NCBI RefSeq assembly: GCF_004564075.1 | Contig: NZ_CP038256.1 | Location: 1,488,001-1,552,000, forward strand | Source: Microbacterium sediminis | Lineage (GTDB): Bacteria; Actinomycetota; Actinomycetes; Actinomycetales; Microbacteriaceae | Direction: 5' to 3' | DNA: 64,000 nt | In this document: positions 51,264 to 59,375 of the stretch, piece after piece | How the letters are laid out: each line of letters starts with the position of its first letter | How positions within the stretch are numbered: the stretch's first letter is position 1 | Made by a program: the position numbers and the translations under genes | The notes under the pieces: generated by a model | Databases searched by the model: none | What the model was told of the DNA's origin: nothing | Seen by the model: the letters and a program-made list of their open reading frames with translations, nothing else

Positions 51264-51841
51264 GCGCCGCCGCGATCGTGCTCGCGGGCGGCCGGGCGTC
51301 GCGCCTGGACGGCGCGGCCAAGCCGCTGCTCAAGGTCGGCGGCCGCACGCTGCTCGACGGGGTCGTCGCGGCGCTGGCCGACGCGGGCTTCGAGCCGATC
51401 GTCGTGTCTGGCCCGCCGCTGCCGACGGCGCGGCCGGTCGTGCGGGTGCGGGAGCATCCCCCGTTCGGCGGCCCGGTGGCCGGGATCGCCGCGGGCCTGG
51501 GCGCCGTCGCCGCCGAGCACGTCGCCCTGCTCGCGGCCGACCTCGCCCGCCCGGCGGCGGTCCTCGCGGCGCTGCGGCCGCACGTGGGCGAGCTCGCGGC
51601 GGCGGACGCCGTGTGCCTGGCCGACCCCGACGGCCACGCCCAGTGGCTGGCCGGGCTCTACCGCGCCGAGGCGCTGTGCCGCGGCCTCGCCGCGCTGCCC
51701 GATGGCGGGCGCGACGCCTCGCTGCGCGCGCTGCTGCGGGGCCTGCGCGTCGTCACCGTCACGGCCTCGCGCGAGGCCGTGCTCGACGTCGACACGTGGC
51801 AGGATCTGGATCAGGCCCGCGCGAGTGAGGAGACGACATGA
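51260..51841 (+). CDS. mobA: Molybdenum cofactor guanylyltransferase MobA-like
   Basis: 193 aa nucleotidyltransferase. N-terminal LAGGRASRLDGAAKPLL (~8-24) is the MobA signature; PFGGPVAGIAAGL (~68) and LLAADLARP (~90; the usual LACDMPF is degenerate) follow. It would make MGD for DMSO-reductase-family enzymes such as the FdhF-like protein nearby. Overlaps the DUF6457 gene by 4 bp. Confidence 0.9.
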   Translation: MSAAAIVLAGGRASRLDGAAKPLLKVGGRTLLDGVVAALADAGFEPIVVSGPPLPTARPVVRVREHPPFGGPVAGIAAGLGAVAAEHVALLAADLARPAAVLAALRPHVGELAAADAVCLADPDGHAQWLAGLYRAEALCRGLAALPDGGRDASLRALLRGLRVVTVTASREAVLDVDTWQDLDQARASEETT

Positions 51842-52107
51842 GCGAGTCCCGCACCCTTCCCCCCGAGGCCCTCGACGCGTGGGCCGACGCCGCCTGCGCG
51901 CGCCTCGGCATCGACCGCGCCGCGCTGTCGGTCCCGCTCGTGCTGGACCTGGCGCGCGACGTGGCGCACGGGGTGGCCCGCCCCGCGGCGCCGCTGAGCG
52001 CCTTCATCGCCGGGCTCGCCGCCGGGCGCGCGGGCGGCGATGCGGAGGCCCAGCGCGAGGCCGTCGCCGCGCTGACCGCGCTCGCCAACGAGTGGGCGGA
52101 GCGCTGA
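51838..52107 (+). CDS. DUF6457 small protein in the molybdenum cofactor operon
   Basis: 89 aa, all-alpha, acidic. Contains LDAWADAACARLGID and VPLVLDLARDVAHGVARPAAPLSAFIAGLAAGRAGG, the pattern of DUF6457 proteins found next to, or fused to, MobA in actinobacteria. No catalytic motif. Overlaps mobA (ATGA) and moaD (TGATG), so tightly co-translated. Function unknown; a MobA partner is a reasonable guess. Confidence 0.8.
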   Translation: MSESRTLPPEALDAWADAACARLGIDRAALSVPLVLDLARDVAHGVARPAAPLSAFIAGLAAGRAGGDAEAQREAVAALTALANEWAER

Positions 52108-52340
52108 TGGCGCGCGTGCGCTACTTCGCGGCCGCCGAGGAGGCCGCCGGCCGCGCCGAGGAGCTGCGCGGCGAGACCACGCTCGCCGCGCTGCGTGCCG
52201 CGCTCGCCGACGCGCACCCGGCGCTGGGGCCGATCCTCCCCCGCTGCGCCGTGCTCGTCGACGGGCGCCGGCACGACGACAACGTGCCGCTGGCCGAGGG
52301 CGCGCTCGTCGACGTCCTGCCGCCGTTCGCGGGTGGCTGA
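52107..52340 (+). CDS. moaD: Molybdopterin synthase sulfur carrier subunit MoaD
   Basis: 77 aa ubiquitin-like fold ending in the required Gly-Gly (PPFAGG). RYFAAAEEAAG at the start is typical. Thiocarboxylated via the MoeB-rhodanese protein, partner of MoaE. Last gene of the plus-strand Moco operon; only 3 bp from the convergent TPR gene. Confidence 0.94.
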   Translation: MARVRYFAAAEEAAGRAEELRGETTLAALRAALADAHPALGPILPRCAVLVDGRRHDDNVPLAEGALVDVLPPFAGG

Positions 52341-52343
52341 GGC

Positions 52344-52820
52344 TCAGGCGGTCAACGCCGCGGCGTAGGCCCGCACCGACCGGTTGTACCGGGGCAGCGT
52401 CGGCTCGACGGCCTCGATCGCCACGCGCAGCGCCTCGTCGTGCCGGCCCGCGCTGTGCAGGGCGAGCGCGAGGAACACCGCGTGCGCCGCGCCCACGGAG
52501 GGGTGCGCGGGGGCGGCGCGGAGCATCGCGATCGCCTCGTCGACGCGCCCCAGGTTGCGCAGCGTGGACGCGTGCTGGATCGCCAGCTGGGCGGCCCGGG
52601 CGGGATCGACGCGGGCCAGGCCTGCCGCGGTGGCGGCGGCGTACTCGGCGTCGGCCTCCGCCTCGCGCCCGGCGGAGTCCAGCGCGCCGCCGAGCTCGAA
52701 GTGGCCGAGGGCGGGCTCGGGCGCCTCGGCCGCGAGGGCGCGCATCCGCTCCACCCTCTCGGCGTCGTCGACGCCCTCGTCGTCCCACAGCGCCTCGACG
52801 AGGGCCTCCCATGCGCTCAT
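52344..52820 (-). CDS. Tetratricopeptide-repeat protein
   Basis: 158 aa built of about three TPR-like helical pairs (ALGHFELGGALDSAGREAEADAEY; AIQHASTLRNLGRVDEAIAML; VFLALALHSAGRHDEALRVA). Similar to the 'TPR group 5' proteins of actinobacteria. ATG at 52820 overlaps the moaE stop (ATGA), so it is co-translated with moaE. Function unknown. Confidence 0.82.
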   Translation of the reverse strand: MSAWEALVEALWDDEGVDDAERVERMRALAAEAPEPALGHFELGGALDSAGREAEADAEYAAATAAGLARVDPARAAQLAIQHASTLRNLGRVDEAIAMLRAAPAHPSVGAAHAVFLALALHSAGRHDEALRVAIEAVEPTLPRYNRSVRAYAAALTA

Positions 52821-53248
52821 CCGCCCAGTCCCTTCCACGCCGTCGTTCCGTCGGCCTCGATCTGCCGCTTCCACACGGCGAGCTCCCGCTTGATGTCCTC
52901 GATCACGTCGCGGCAGGCGGCGAAGGCCTCCGCGCGGTGACCGGTCGACACCGCGATCACCACTGCCGCGTCGCCGACCTCGAGGCGGCCGATCCGGTGG
53001 CTCACCGCGATCCTCGCGTCGTGGGCGGCCGCCGCGCGCTCGGCGATGGCGCGCAGCGTCGCCTCGGCGTCGGGGTGGGCCGTGTACTCCAGCGCCCGGA
53101 CGGCGCCCGCCGCGTCAGGGTCGTGATCGCGCACCCGCCCGACGAACGAGGTCTCCGCGCCGGCCGATTCGTGCGCGACTGCGTCGAGGTGGGCGGCGAC
53201 GTCGAGCGGATCCGCGGTGATCGCCGCGATGACGACGGCGCCGGTCAT
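52817..53248 (-). CDS. moaE: Molybdopterin synthase catalytic subunit MoaE
   Basis: 143 aa. Dithiolene formation with MoaD. ETSFVGRVRDHD (~32-43), LEYTAHPDAE (~53), HRIGRLEVGDAAVVIAVSTGHRAEAF (~83-108) and the catalytic-site end FAACRDVIEDIKRELAVWKRQ with both Lys residues. Overlaps mogA by ATGA. Confidence 0.96.
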   Translation of the reverse strand: MTGAVVIAAITADPLDVAAHLDAVAHESAGAETSFVGRVRDHDPDAAGAVRALEYTAHPDAEATLRAIAERAAAAHDARIAVSHRIGRLEVGDAAVVIAVSTGHRAEAFAACRDVIEDIKRELAVWKRQIEADGTTAWKGLGG

Positions 53249-53733
53249 GCCGCGCCGCCGTGGTGGTCAGCCCCGTCGAGCTGCGCGAGCACGTGCCGCG
53301 CGACCGACAGGATCACCGGCATCCCCTCGGCCACGGCCGACGGGGAGCCCGGGAGGTTCACGATGAGCGCGTCGCCGGCGGCCCCCGCGATGCCGCGGCT
53401 GAGGATCGCGGCGGGCGTGCTGGCGATGCCGCGGCGCCGCAGCTCCTCGGCGATGCCCGGCAGCTCGCGGTCGATCACGGCGCGGGTGCCCTCGGGGGTC
53501 TCATCGCGCGGCGCGATGCCCGTGCCTCCCGTCGTCACGATCAGCCGCGCGCCGCCGTCGAGCGCCGCCCGGAGCGCCCGTTCCACGCTCGCCGCGCCGT
53601 CGGGCACGATCGCCGCGTCCGCGCAGGCGAAGCCGGCCTCGCGCAGGGCGGCGACCGCCACGGGCCCGCCGGCGTCGGGCCGCGCCCCGGCGGCGGAGCG
53701 ATCGCTGACCGTGATGACCGCCGCGGCGGTCAC
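53245..53733 (-). CDS. mogA: Molybdopterin adenylyltransferase (MogA/MoaB family)
   Basis: 162 aa. ITVSDRSAAGARPDAGGP (~7-24), IVTTGGTGIAPRDETPEGTR (~66-85) and NLPGSPSAVAEG (~122-133) are family motifs. Activates molybdopterin for MoeA. GTG at 53733 overlaps the stop of the FdhF-like gene. Confidence 0.94.
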   Translation of the reverse strand: MTAAAVITVSDRSAAGARPDAGGPVAVAALREAGFACADAAIVPDGAASVERALRAALDGGARLIVTTGGTGIAPRDETPEGTRAVIDRELPGIAEELRRRGIASTPAAILSRGIAGAAGDALIVNLPGSPSAVAEGMPVILSVARHVLAQLDGADHHGGAA

Positions 53734-56036
53734 GCGCGGCGCTCCAGGCGCACGATCACGGCCTTCGACGTGGGTGTGCCCGACACGTCGGCGACGGAGT
53801 CCAGCGGCACGAGCACATTCGTCTCCGGGTAGTACGCCGCGGCGTTGCGCCGGGGTGTGTCGTACGAGACGAGCCGGAACGCCTCGGCGCGCCGCTCCTC
53901 CACGCCGCGCGGCCCGGCCCACTCCGACACGAGGTCGACGATGTCGCCGTCGGCGAATCCGGCGTCTGCGATGTCGTCGGGGTGGATGAGCACCACCCGG
54001 CGCCCGTTGTGGATGCCGCGGTAGCGATCGTCCTTGCCGTAGATCGTGGTGTTGTACTGATCGTGCGAGCGCAGCGTCTGCAGCAGCAGGCGGCCCTCGG
54101 GGATGCGGGGGTACTCCAGCGTGTTGGCCGTGAACATGGCGCGCCCCGTGGCCGTGCGGAACAGACGGGCGTCGCGCGGACCGTTCGGCAGGTAGAACGT
54201 CTGCCCCTTGTCCACGCGCTTCTCGTAGTCCTCGAACCCGGGGATGACGCGCGAGATGTGCCCGCGGATCTGCGCGTAGTCCGCCTCCAGGGCGCCCCAG
54301 TCCGCCCGCGGCGCGCCGTCGCGCCCGGCGAACACGCGGGCGCAGAGCTGGGCGATGATCGCCGTCTCGCTGAGCAGGTCGTCCTTGGGCGGCGCGAGCC
54401 GGCCGCGCGAGGCGTGCACGGCGCCCATGGAGTCCTCGACCGTCACGCGCTGCTCCTTGCCGCCGCGGCGATCGCGGTCGGTGCGGCCGAGGGTCGGCAG
54501 GATGATCGCGCGGCGGCCCGTGACGACGTGGGAGCGGTTGAGCTTGGTGGAGACCTGCACGCTCAGCCCGACCCGCGACATCGCCTCCTCGACGACCGCG
54601 GTGTCGGGCGTGGCGCTGACGAAGTTGCCGCCCAGGCCCATGAAGAACCGCGCCCTGCCGTCGCGCATCGCCCGGATCGCCGCCACGGTGTCGTAGCCGT
54701 GCGCGCGCGGTGCGGTGAAGTCGAACTCGCGGTCCAGCGCCTCGAGGAACGCGACGGGGGGCTTCTCGTAGATCCCCACCGTGCGGTCGCCCTGCACGTT
54801 CGAGTGCCCGCGCACGGGGCACACGCCGGCGCCCTCGCGCCCGATGTTGCCCTGCAGCAGCAGCACGTTCACCACGTCGCGCAGGGTCGGCACCGAGTGC
54901 TTGTGCTGCGTCAGCCCCATCGCCCAGCACACGATCGTCGCCCTCGACGCCCGCACGCGCTCGGCGATCCCGCGCAGCCGCTGCTCGTCGAGCCCGGTCG
55001 CCGCCTCGAGCTCCGCCCACGGCACCGCCGCGACGGCCGCCGCGTAGTCCTCGAAGCCGGACGTGTGCATCTCGATGAAGGCCCGGTCCAGCACCTCGGG
55101 GTCGTCGGCGGCGACCTCGAGCAGGTGCTTGCCGATCGCCTGGAACAGTCCCTGGTCGCCGCCCGCGCGGATCTGCACGAAGTCGTCGGCGAGCTTGGTG
55201 CCGCCGAGGATCACGCCGCGCGGCGTCTGCGGGTTGTTGAAGTGCATCAGCCCGGCCTCGGGCAGCGGGTTGACGGCGATGATCGTGGCGCCGTTGTGCT
55301 TGGCCTTCTCGAGCGCGCTGAGCATGCGCGGGTGGTTCGTGCCCGGGTTCTGGCCGGCGACGATCAGCAGGTCGGCGCGGTGGATGTCCTCGATCGACAC
55401 GGTTCCCTTGCCGATGCCGAGGGTCTCGGTCAGCGCCGATCCGCTCGACTCGTGGCACATGTTCGAGCAGTCCGGCAGGTTGTTGGTGCCCAGGCCGCGC
55501 ACGAGGAGCTGGTACAGGAACGCCGACTCGTTGGAGGCGCGGCCCGACGTGTAGAAGATCGCCTCGTCGGGGTCGTCGAGCGACCGCAGCTCCTCGGCGA
55601 TGATGTCGAGCGCCTCGTCCCAGCCGATCGGCCGGTAGTGGGTGGCGCCCTCGTCGAGAATCATCGGATCGGTCAGCCGGCCCTGCTGCCCCAGCCACCA
55701 GTCGTCGTGGCCGCGCAGCTCGTCGACGGAGTGCGCGGCGAAGAAGTCGGGGCCGATCCGCCGCAGCGTGGCCTCGTCGGCGACGGCCTTGGCGCCGTTC
55801 TCGCAGAACTCGGCGATGTGCCGCTTGTCCTCCTCCGGCCACGCGCAGCCGGGGCAGTCGAAGCCGTCCTTCTGGTTGATCCGGACGAGCGACTGCACCG
55901 ATCGGACGACGCCCATCTGCTCGACCGAGATCTTCAGCGCGTTGAGCACGGCCGGCACCCCGACCGCCTCCGACTCCGGCGCGCTCACCCGGAGCCGGGT
56001 CTCGTCGATGTCGTTCCGGGGTGCCTTCGTCGCCAT
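53730..56036 (-). CDS. FdhF/YdeP-family molybdopterin oxidoreductase
   Basis: 768 aa MGD-dependent oxidoreductase. A [4Fe-4S] site is suggested by CPGCAWPEEDKRHIAEFC (Cys61, 64, 78). Cys194 in SNMCHESSG aligns with the position of the molybdenum-ligating Sec/Cys of FdhF. GMGLTQHxHS-like WAMGLTQHKHSVPT and a C-terminal molydop-binding domain (YRGIHNGRRVVLIHPDDIA) follow. YdeP-type proteins are linked to acid resistance, and their true substrate is unknown; formate is not assured. No redox partner gene is adjacent. First gene of fdhF-mogA-moaE-TPR, leaderless ATG at 56036. Confidence 0.92.
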   Translation of the reverse strand: MATKAPRNDIDETRLRVSAPESEAVGVPAVLNALKISVEQMGVVRSVQSLVRINQKDGFDCPGCAWPEEDKRHIAEFCENGAKAVADEATLRRIGPDFFAAHSVDELRGHDDWWLGQQGRLTDPMILDEGATHYRPIGWDEALDIIAEELRSLDDPDEAIFYTSGRASNESAFLYQLLVRGLGTNNLPDCSNMCHESSGSALTETLGIGKGTVSIEDIHRADLLIVAGQNPGTNHPRMLSALEKAKHNGATIIAVNPLPEAGLMHFNNPQTPRGVILGGTKLADDFVQIRAGGDQGLFQAIGKHLLEVAADDPEVLDRAFIEMHTSGFEDYAAAVAAVPWAELEAATGLDEQRLRGIAERVRASRATIVCWAMGLTQHKHSVPTLRDVVNVLLLQGNIGREGAGVCPVRGHSNVQGDRTVGIYEKPPVAFLEALDREFDFTAPRAHGYDTVAAIRAMRDGRARFFMGLGGNFVSATPDTAVVEEAMSRVGLSVQVSTKLNRSHVVTGRRAIILPTLGRTDRDRRGGKEQRVTVEDSMGAVHASRGRLAPPKDDLLSETAIIAQLCARVFAGRDGAPRADWGALEADYAQIRGHISRVIPGFEDYEKRVDKGQTFYLPNGPRDARLFRTATGRAMFTANTLEYPRIPEGRLLLQTLRSHDQYNTTIYGKDDRYRGIHNGRRVVLIHPDDIADAGFADGDIVDLVSEWAGPRGVEERRAEAFRLVSYDTPRRNAAAYYPETNVLVPLDSVADVSGTPTSKAVIVRLERRA

Positions 56037-56042
56037 GTGCCC

Positions 56043-56048
56043 ATCGTA
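56043..56048 (-). promoter_or_regulatory. Candidate -10 box of the FdhF-like operon
   Basis: TACGAT exactly six bases before the ATG. Confidence 0.5.
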
Positions 56049-56074
56049 GGACCCGCCGGCGCGCGCCGGGGGTC

Positions 56075-57295
56075 TCAGGCGACGCGGCGGCGCAGCCGGT
56101 TGCGCCAGCGCCGGGTGGTGCGCACCACCGCGCGCGCCGGCACGCCGACCGCGTACGCGAGCGAGCCCGCGACGGTCTGATCGGCCGTGCCGAGGGCGAG
56201 GCGGCGCTCCCAGGCGTCGCGCGCGCGACCGCCCACGCGGGCGTGCGCGCGGCGGCCCGGGAGCATGCCCGCCCGGCGCCGCGCGACGAGCTCGCGCACC
56301 CGGTCGAGCCAGTCGTCCTCGGCCGGGTCGTGGAAGTAGTTGTCGCCGATCCACTGCGGGTCGGGCGTGCGGAAGCGCCGCGCGATCACGTCGTCGGCGC
56401 CGGCCAGCAGGCCGCTGCCCTCGAACACGACGTTGATGAGCGAGGGATGCACGCCGAACGAGTCGAGCGCGATCACGGGCACCCCCTGCGCCGCCGCCTC
56501 GATCGCGGCGGTGGAGCTCACGGTCACGAGCCCCTCGGCCGTGCGCAGCGCATCGCGCATCGACGCGGTCGAGGTGTCGAGGTTGGGCGGCAGCGGACCG
56601 AGCGAGGCGAGCAGCTCCGGGTACGGGAACTGCTCGCGGTGCGTCTCGGCCTCGCCGGGGCGTCCCCGCAGCTTCAGCACCACGCGTCGGTCGGGATGCT
56701 CCTCGGCCGCGCGGACGAGCAGCCGCGCCACCTCCAGGCGTGCCTCGTACCCGCGCGGCACGAGCGCCTGCGCGGCGAACACCAGGTCGGTGCCCTTCCG
56801 CGCGATCGGGGCGCCCGTCCGCGCGAACGGCAGCGTGGCCAGGGCGAACCGCTGGCGGATGCCCCGCGCCACCGCCAGGTCCGAGAACTCCGCCACCTCG
56901 CGCCGCGAGTGCAGGATGAACAGGTCGCACTGCCGCCGGAAGTGCAGCGCCAGCCAGGTCGCCGGGATCGAGATCCCGGGCAGGCCCGTGAGGATCACCG
57001 GCGGCGGGTCCAGGCGCGACACCAGCCGCGCGAGCACCCGCACGAGCGGCCCGCGCGCGGCCAGCAGCACGGCCTCGGCGCCCGCGAGCAGCCCCGGCAG
57101 CTCGGCGAAGGTGGCGCGGCGCACGCGCTCCAGGCCGCTGCCGGCCAGCGCCGCCTCCTGCTGGGCCGGGCTGACGACGAGCTCGGTCTCGAGCACGATC
57201 AGCTCCGCGCCCGGGACGGGGCCCAGGAGGGCCGCCGCCCACTTGACGTAGGAGTCGGTGTCGGCGACCGCGACGATCCGCGGCGTGGGGATCAC
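56075..57295 (-). CDS. DUF6716 putative glycosyltransferase
   Basis: 406 aa, no signal peptide. The C-terminal half has a GT-B-like donor-site region: VVLKLRGRPGEAETHREQFPY (~203), GLVTVSSTAAIEAAAQGVPVIALDSFGVH (~255-283), as in capsule and teichoic-acid-type transferases. The last ~60 residues are Arg-rich and basic, suggesting membrane association. Fourth gene of the NeuA/NeuB operon, GTGA overlap with neuB. It may transfer or further elongate the sialic-acid-like glycan; the acceptor is unknown. Confidence 0.75.
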   Translation of the reverse strand: MIPTPRIVAVADTDSYVKWAAALLGPVPGAELIVLETELVVSPAQQEAALAGSGLERVRRATFAELPGLLAGAEAVLLAARGPLVRVLARLVSRLDPPPVILTGLPGISIPATWLALHFRRQCDLFILHSRREVAEFSDLAVARGIRQRFALATLPFARTGAPIARKGTDLVFAAQALVPRGYEARLEVARLLVRAAEEHPDRRVVLKLRGRPGEAETHREQFPYPELLASLGPLPPNLDTSTASMRDALRTAEGLVTVSSTAAIEAAAQGVPVIALDSFGVHPSLINVVFEGSGLLAGADDVIARRFRTPDPQWIGDNYFHDPAEDDWLDRVRELVARRRAGMLPGRRAHARVGGRARDAWERRLALGTADQTVAGSLAYAVGVPARAVVRTTRRWRNRLRRRVA

Positions 57296-58164
57296 GCCGG
57301 GACGCGCCGCAGCTTCGCCATCGGCGCCTCCTCACCCGGGAAGACGCGCTTCACGCCGTCGCCGAACGCGGTCTCGATGATGCGGATGTCGCGCACGAGG
57401 TTCTTCAGACCGGTCGGCTCGAGCGAGGCGGCGTGGTCCGAGCCCCACATGGTGCGGTCGAGGGTGATGTGGCGCTCGACTGCCTGGGCGCCCATCGCGA
57501 CGGCGGCGAGCGAGATCTGCAGGCCCCGCTCGTGGCCCGAGTAGCCCACCGGCACGCCCGGGAAGCGGTCGCTGAGCACGCGGATCATGCGGAGGTTCGC
57601 CTCGTCGGGCTCCATCGGGTACGTCGACGTCGCGTGCATGAGCACGAGGTTCTCGGTGCCGAGCACCTCGATGGCGCGGTCGATCTGCTCCATCGTCGAC
57701 ATGCCGGTCGAGAGGATGATCGGCTTGCCGGTGTCGCGCAGCGCCTGCAGCAGCTCGATGTCGGTCAGGCTGGCCGAGGCGACCTTGTGCGCGACGACGT
57801 TGAGGTCCTCGAGGAACTCCACGCTCGGCACGTCCCACGGCGACGCGAACCAGTCGAGGCCGCGCAGGGTCGCGTGGTCGCCGATCGCCACGTACTCCTC
57901 GCGGCCGAACTCCACGCGGTGGCGGTACTCGAGGTAGGTCATGGTGCCCCACGGCGTCTCGCGCAGCGTGTCGCGCATGTGCTCGGGCGTGGCGATCTCG
58001 GGGGTGCGCTTCTGGAACTTCACGGCGTCGGCGCCGGCCTCGGCCGCGACGTCGATGAGCTGCTTCGCGATCTCCACGTCGCCGTTGTGGTTCAGGCCGA
58101 TCTCGGCGATGACGTACGCGGGGTTGCCCCCGCCGATCACGCGGGTTCCGATGCGGACGGTCAT
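57292..58164 (-). CDS. neuB: N-acetylneuraminate synthase-family protein (NeuB), SAF domain absent
   Basis: Condenses a 6-carbon N-acyl sugar with PEP to a 9-carbon nonulosonic acid. 290 aa TIM barrel: VIAEIGLNHNGD (~18-29), AVKFQKR (~48), ILSTGMST (~148), HATSTYPMEPDEANL (~180), GYSGHE (~210) and ERHITLDRTMWGSDHAASLEP (~232-252, Mn/PEP site). It ends just after the barrel; standard NeuB is ~340-350 aa with a C-terminal SAF domain that reaches into the partner's active site. Exact sugar (Neu5Ac, legionaminic, KDN-like) cannot be told. ATG at 58164 overlaps the upstream stop. Confidence 0.9.
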   Translation of the reverse strand: MTVRIGTRVIGGGNPAYVIAEIGLNHNGDVEIAKQLIDVAAEAGADAVKFQKRTPEIATPEHMRDTLRETPWGTMTYLEYRHRVEFGREEYVAIGDHATLRGLDWFASPWDVPSVEFLEDLNVVAHKVASASLTDIELLQALRDTGKPIILSTGMSTMEQIDRAIEVLGTENLVLMHATSTYPMEPDEANLRMIRVLSDRFPGVPVGYSGHERGLQISLAAVAMGAQAVERHITLDRTMWGSDHAASLEPTGLKNLVRDIRIIETAFGDGVKRVFPGEEAPMAKLRRVPA

Positions 58165-59375
58165 GGTGCCTCCTTGGGTGAAGCGTCGGCCGCGCCCATG
58201 CGCAGCCCTGGTCGGATGTCGCGGGCGCGCAGCACCCGCTCGGCGAGGTCGCGGACGGCGCCGCGCCCCCCTGGCTTGTCGAGCACCACGCGCGCCGCGG
58301 CGAGCACGAGCGGATGGGCCTCGGGCACCGCGACCGGCCAGCCGACCAGGTCGAGGGCCGGCAGGTCGTTGACGTCGTTGCCGAGGTAGGCGATGCGGGC
58401 GAGCGGGATCCCCTGCTCGTCGGCCCACCGCCGCAGCGCCGCCGCCTTGTCGTCCTGCGACTGCAGCACGTCGACGCGCAGCTTGCGGGCGCGGGCGCCG
58501 ACGACCGGATCGGTCTCGGTCGAGAGGATGAGCACGGGGATGCCGGCCTCGCGCAGCAGGCGCACGCCCATCCCGTCGGAGCGGCTCACCCTGACCTGCT
58601 CCACCCCGTCGCTCGTCACGCCCACGGTGTCGTCGGTGTGCACGCCGTCGAAGTCGGTCACGACCGCGTCGACGTCGACGCGGTCGGTGCGCGCCGCCGA
58701 CACGAGCGGCGCCGTCGCGCGGGCCAGCTCGAGCTGACCCGGGGTGTCGATCTCGAGCGCGGTCTCCTCGGGCACCTCGACGATCGCGATGCGGCCGAAG
58801 AAGCGGTGGCCCGCCCGGCGGAAGCCGTCGGCGTCCATGACGTAGAACGCGCCCGTCTCGAGGTAGTGCGGCTCGCGGTCCTGGCGGCGCGGGCGGTGGG
58901 TGGCGTCGTGGTTGATGCCGACCGCGCCCTGATCGGTGGCGCGCCACAGGAAGCCGTAGGTCTCGATCGCCGAGAAGCTGCTGTCGGCCTCGCCCGCGGT
59001 CACGCGGCGGACGGCCTCGGCGAGCCCCGCGACGTCGATGAACGGCGAGGTCGCCTGCAGGAACGCGAGCACCCCGACCTCGACGCCACGCGCCGCGAGC
59101 TCATCCAGCGCATGGATGAGCGCGCTCTCCGAGCTGGCGCCGTCGCCCGCGAGCTCCGCGGGGCGGTGCACGATCTCGGCACCCCACTCCGCGGCGGTCG
59201 AGGCGATGTCGTCGTCGTCCGTGGTGACCACCACGCGGTCGATGCCTGGCGTCGCGCGCGCCGCCGACACGGCCCGCGCGACGAGCGGGACCCCGGCCAC
59301 CCGCAGGATGTTCTTGCCCGGCACGCCCTTCGATCCGCCTCGGGCGGGGATGATCGCGACCGTCTCGCGCGTCAC
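58161..59375 (-). CDS. neuA: CMP-sialate-type cytidylyltransferase fused to a KdsC-like HAD phosphatase
   Basis: 404 aa in two domains. Residues ~1-225: NeuA/KdsB-like cytidylyltransferase with IIPARGGSKGVPGKN (~6-20), the FLQATSP motif (~95) and the ETGAFYVMD region. Residues ~235-400: HAD phosphatase of the KdsC type, VVTDFDGVHTDDTV (~237, nucleophile DxD intact), STETD (~285) and YLGNDVNDLPAL (~345). The same order, transferase then KdsC-like domain, is found in animal CMAS. The phosphatase may release phosphate from a 9-phosphate intermediate, or only hold the oligomer. GTG at 59375, 4-bp overlaps both sides. Confidence 0.9.
   Translation of the reverse strand: MTRETVAIIPARGGSKGVPGKNILRVAGVPLVARAVSAARATPGIDRVVVTTDDDDIASTAAEWGAEIVHRPAELAGDGASSESALIHALDELAARGVEVGVLAFLQATSPFIDVAGLAEAVRRVTAGEADSSFSAIETYGFLWRATDQGAVGINHDATHRPRRQDREPHYLETGAFYVMDADGFRRAGHRFFGRIAIVEVPEETALEIDTPGQLELARATAPLVSAARTDRVDVDAVVTDFDGVHTDDTVGVTSDGVEQVRVSRSDGMGVRLLREAGIPVLILSTETDPVVGARARKLRVDVLQSQDDKAAALRRWADEQGIPLARIAYLGNDVNDLPALDLVGWPVAVPEAHPLVLAAARVVLDKPGGRGAVRDLAERVLRARDIRPGLRMGAADASPKEAP

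Noticed and set aside
43636..56036. Horizontal acquisition of the Moco island as a genomic island
   Set aside because: No integrase, tRNA target, flanking repeats or visible change in base composition; codon use looks like its neighbours.
58161..59375. Kdo pathway (KdsB/KdsC) instead of sialic acid
   Set aside because: The adjacent synthase is NeuB-type, not KdsA. The transferase is GT52-like, and Kdo/LPS is not expected in an actinobacterium.
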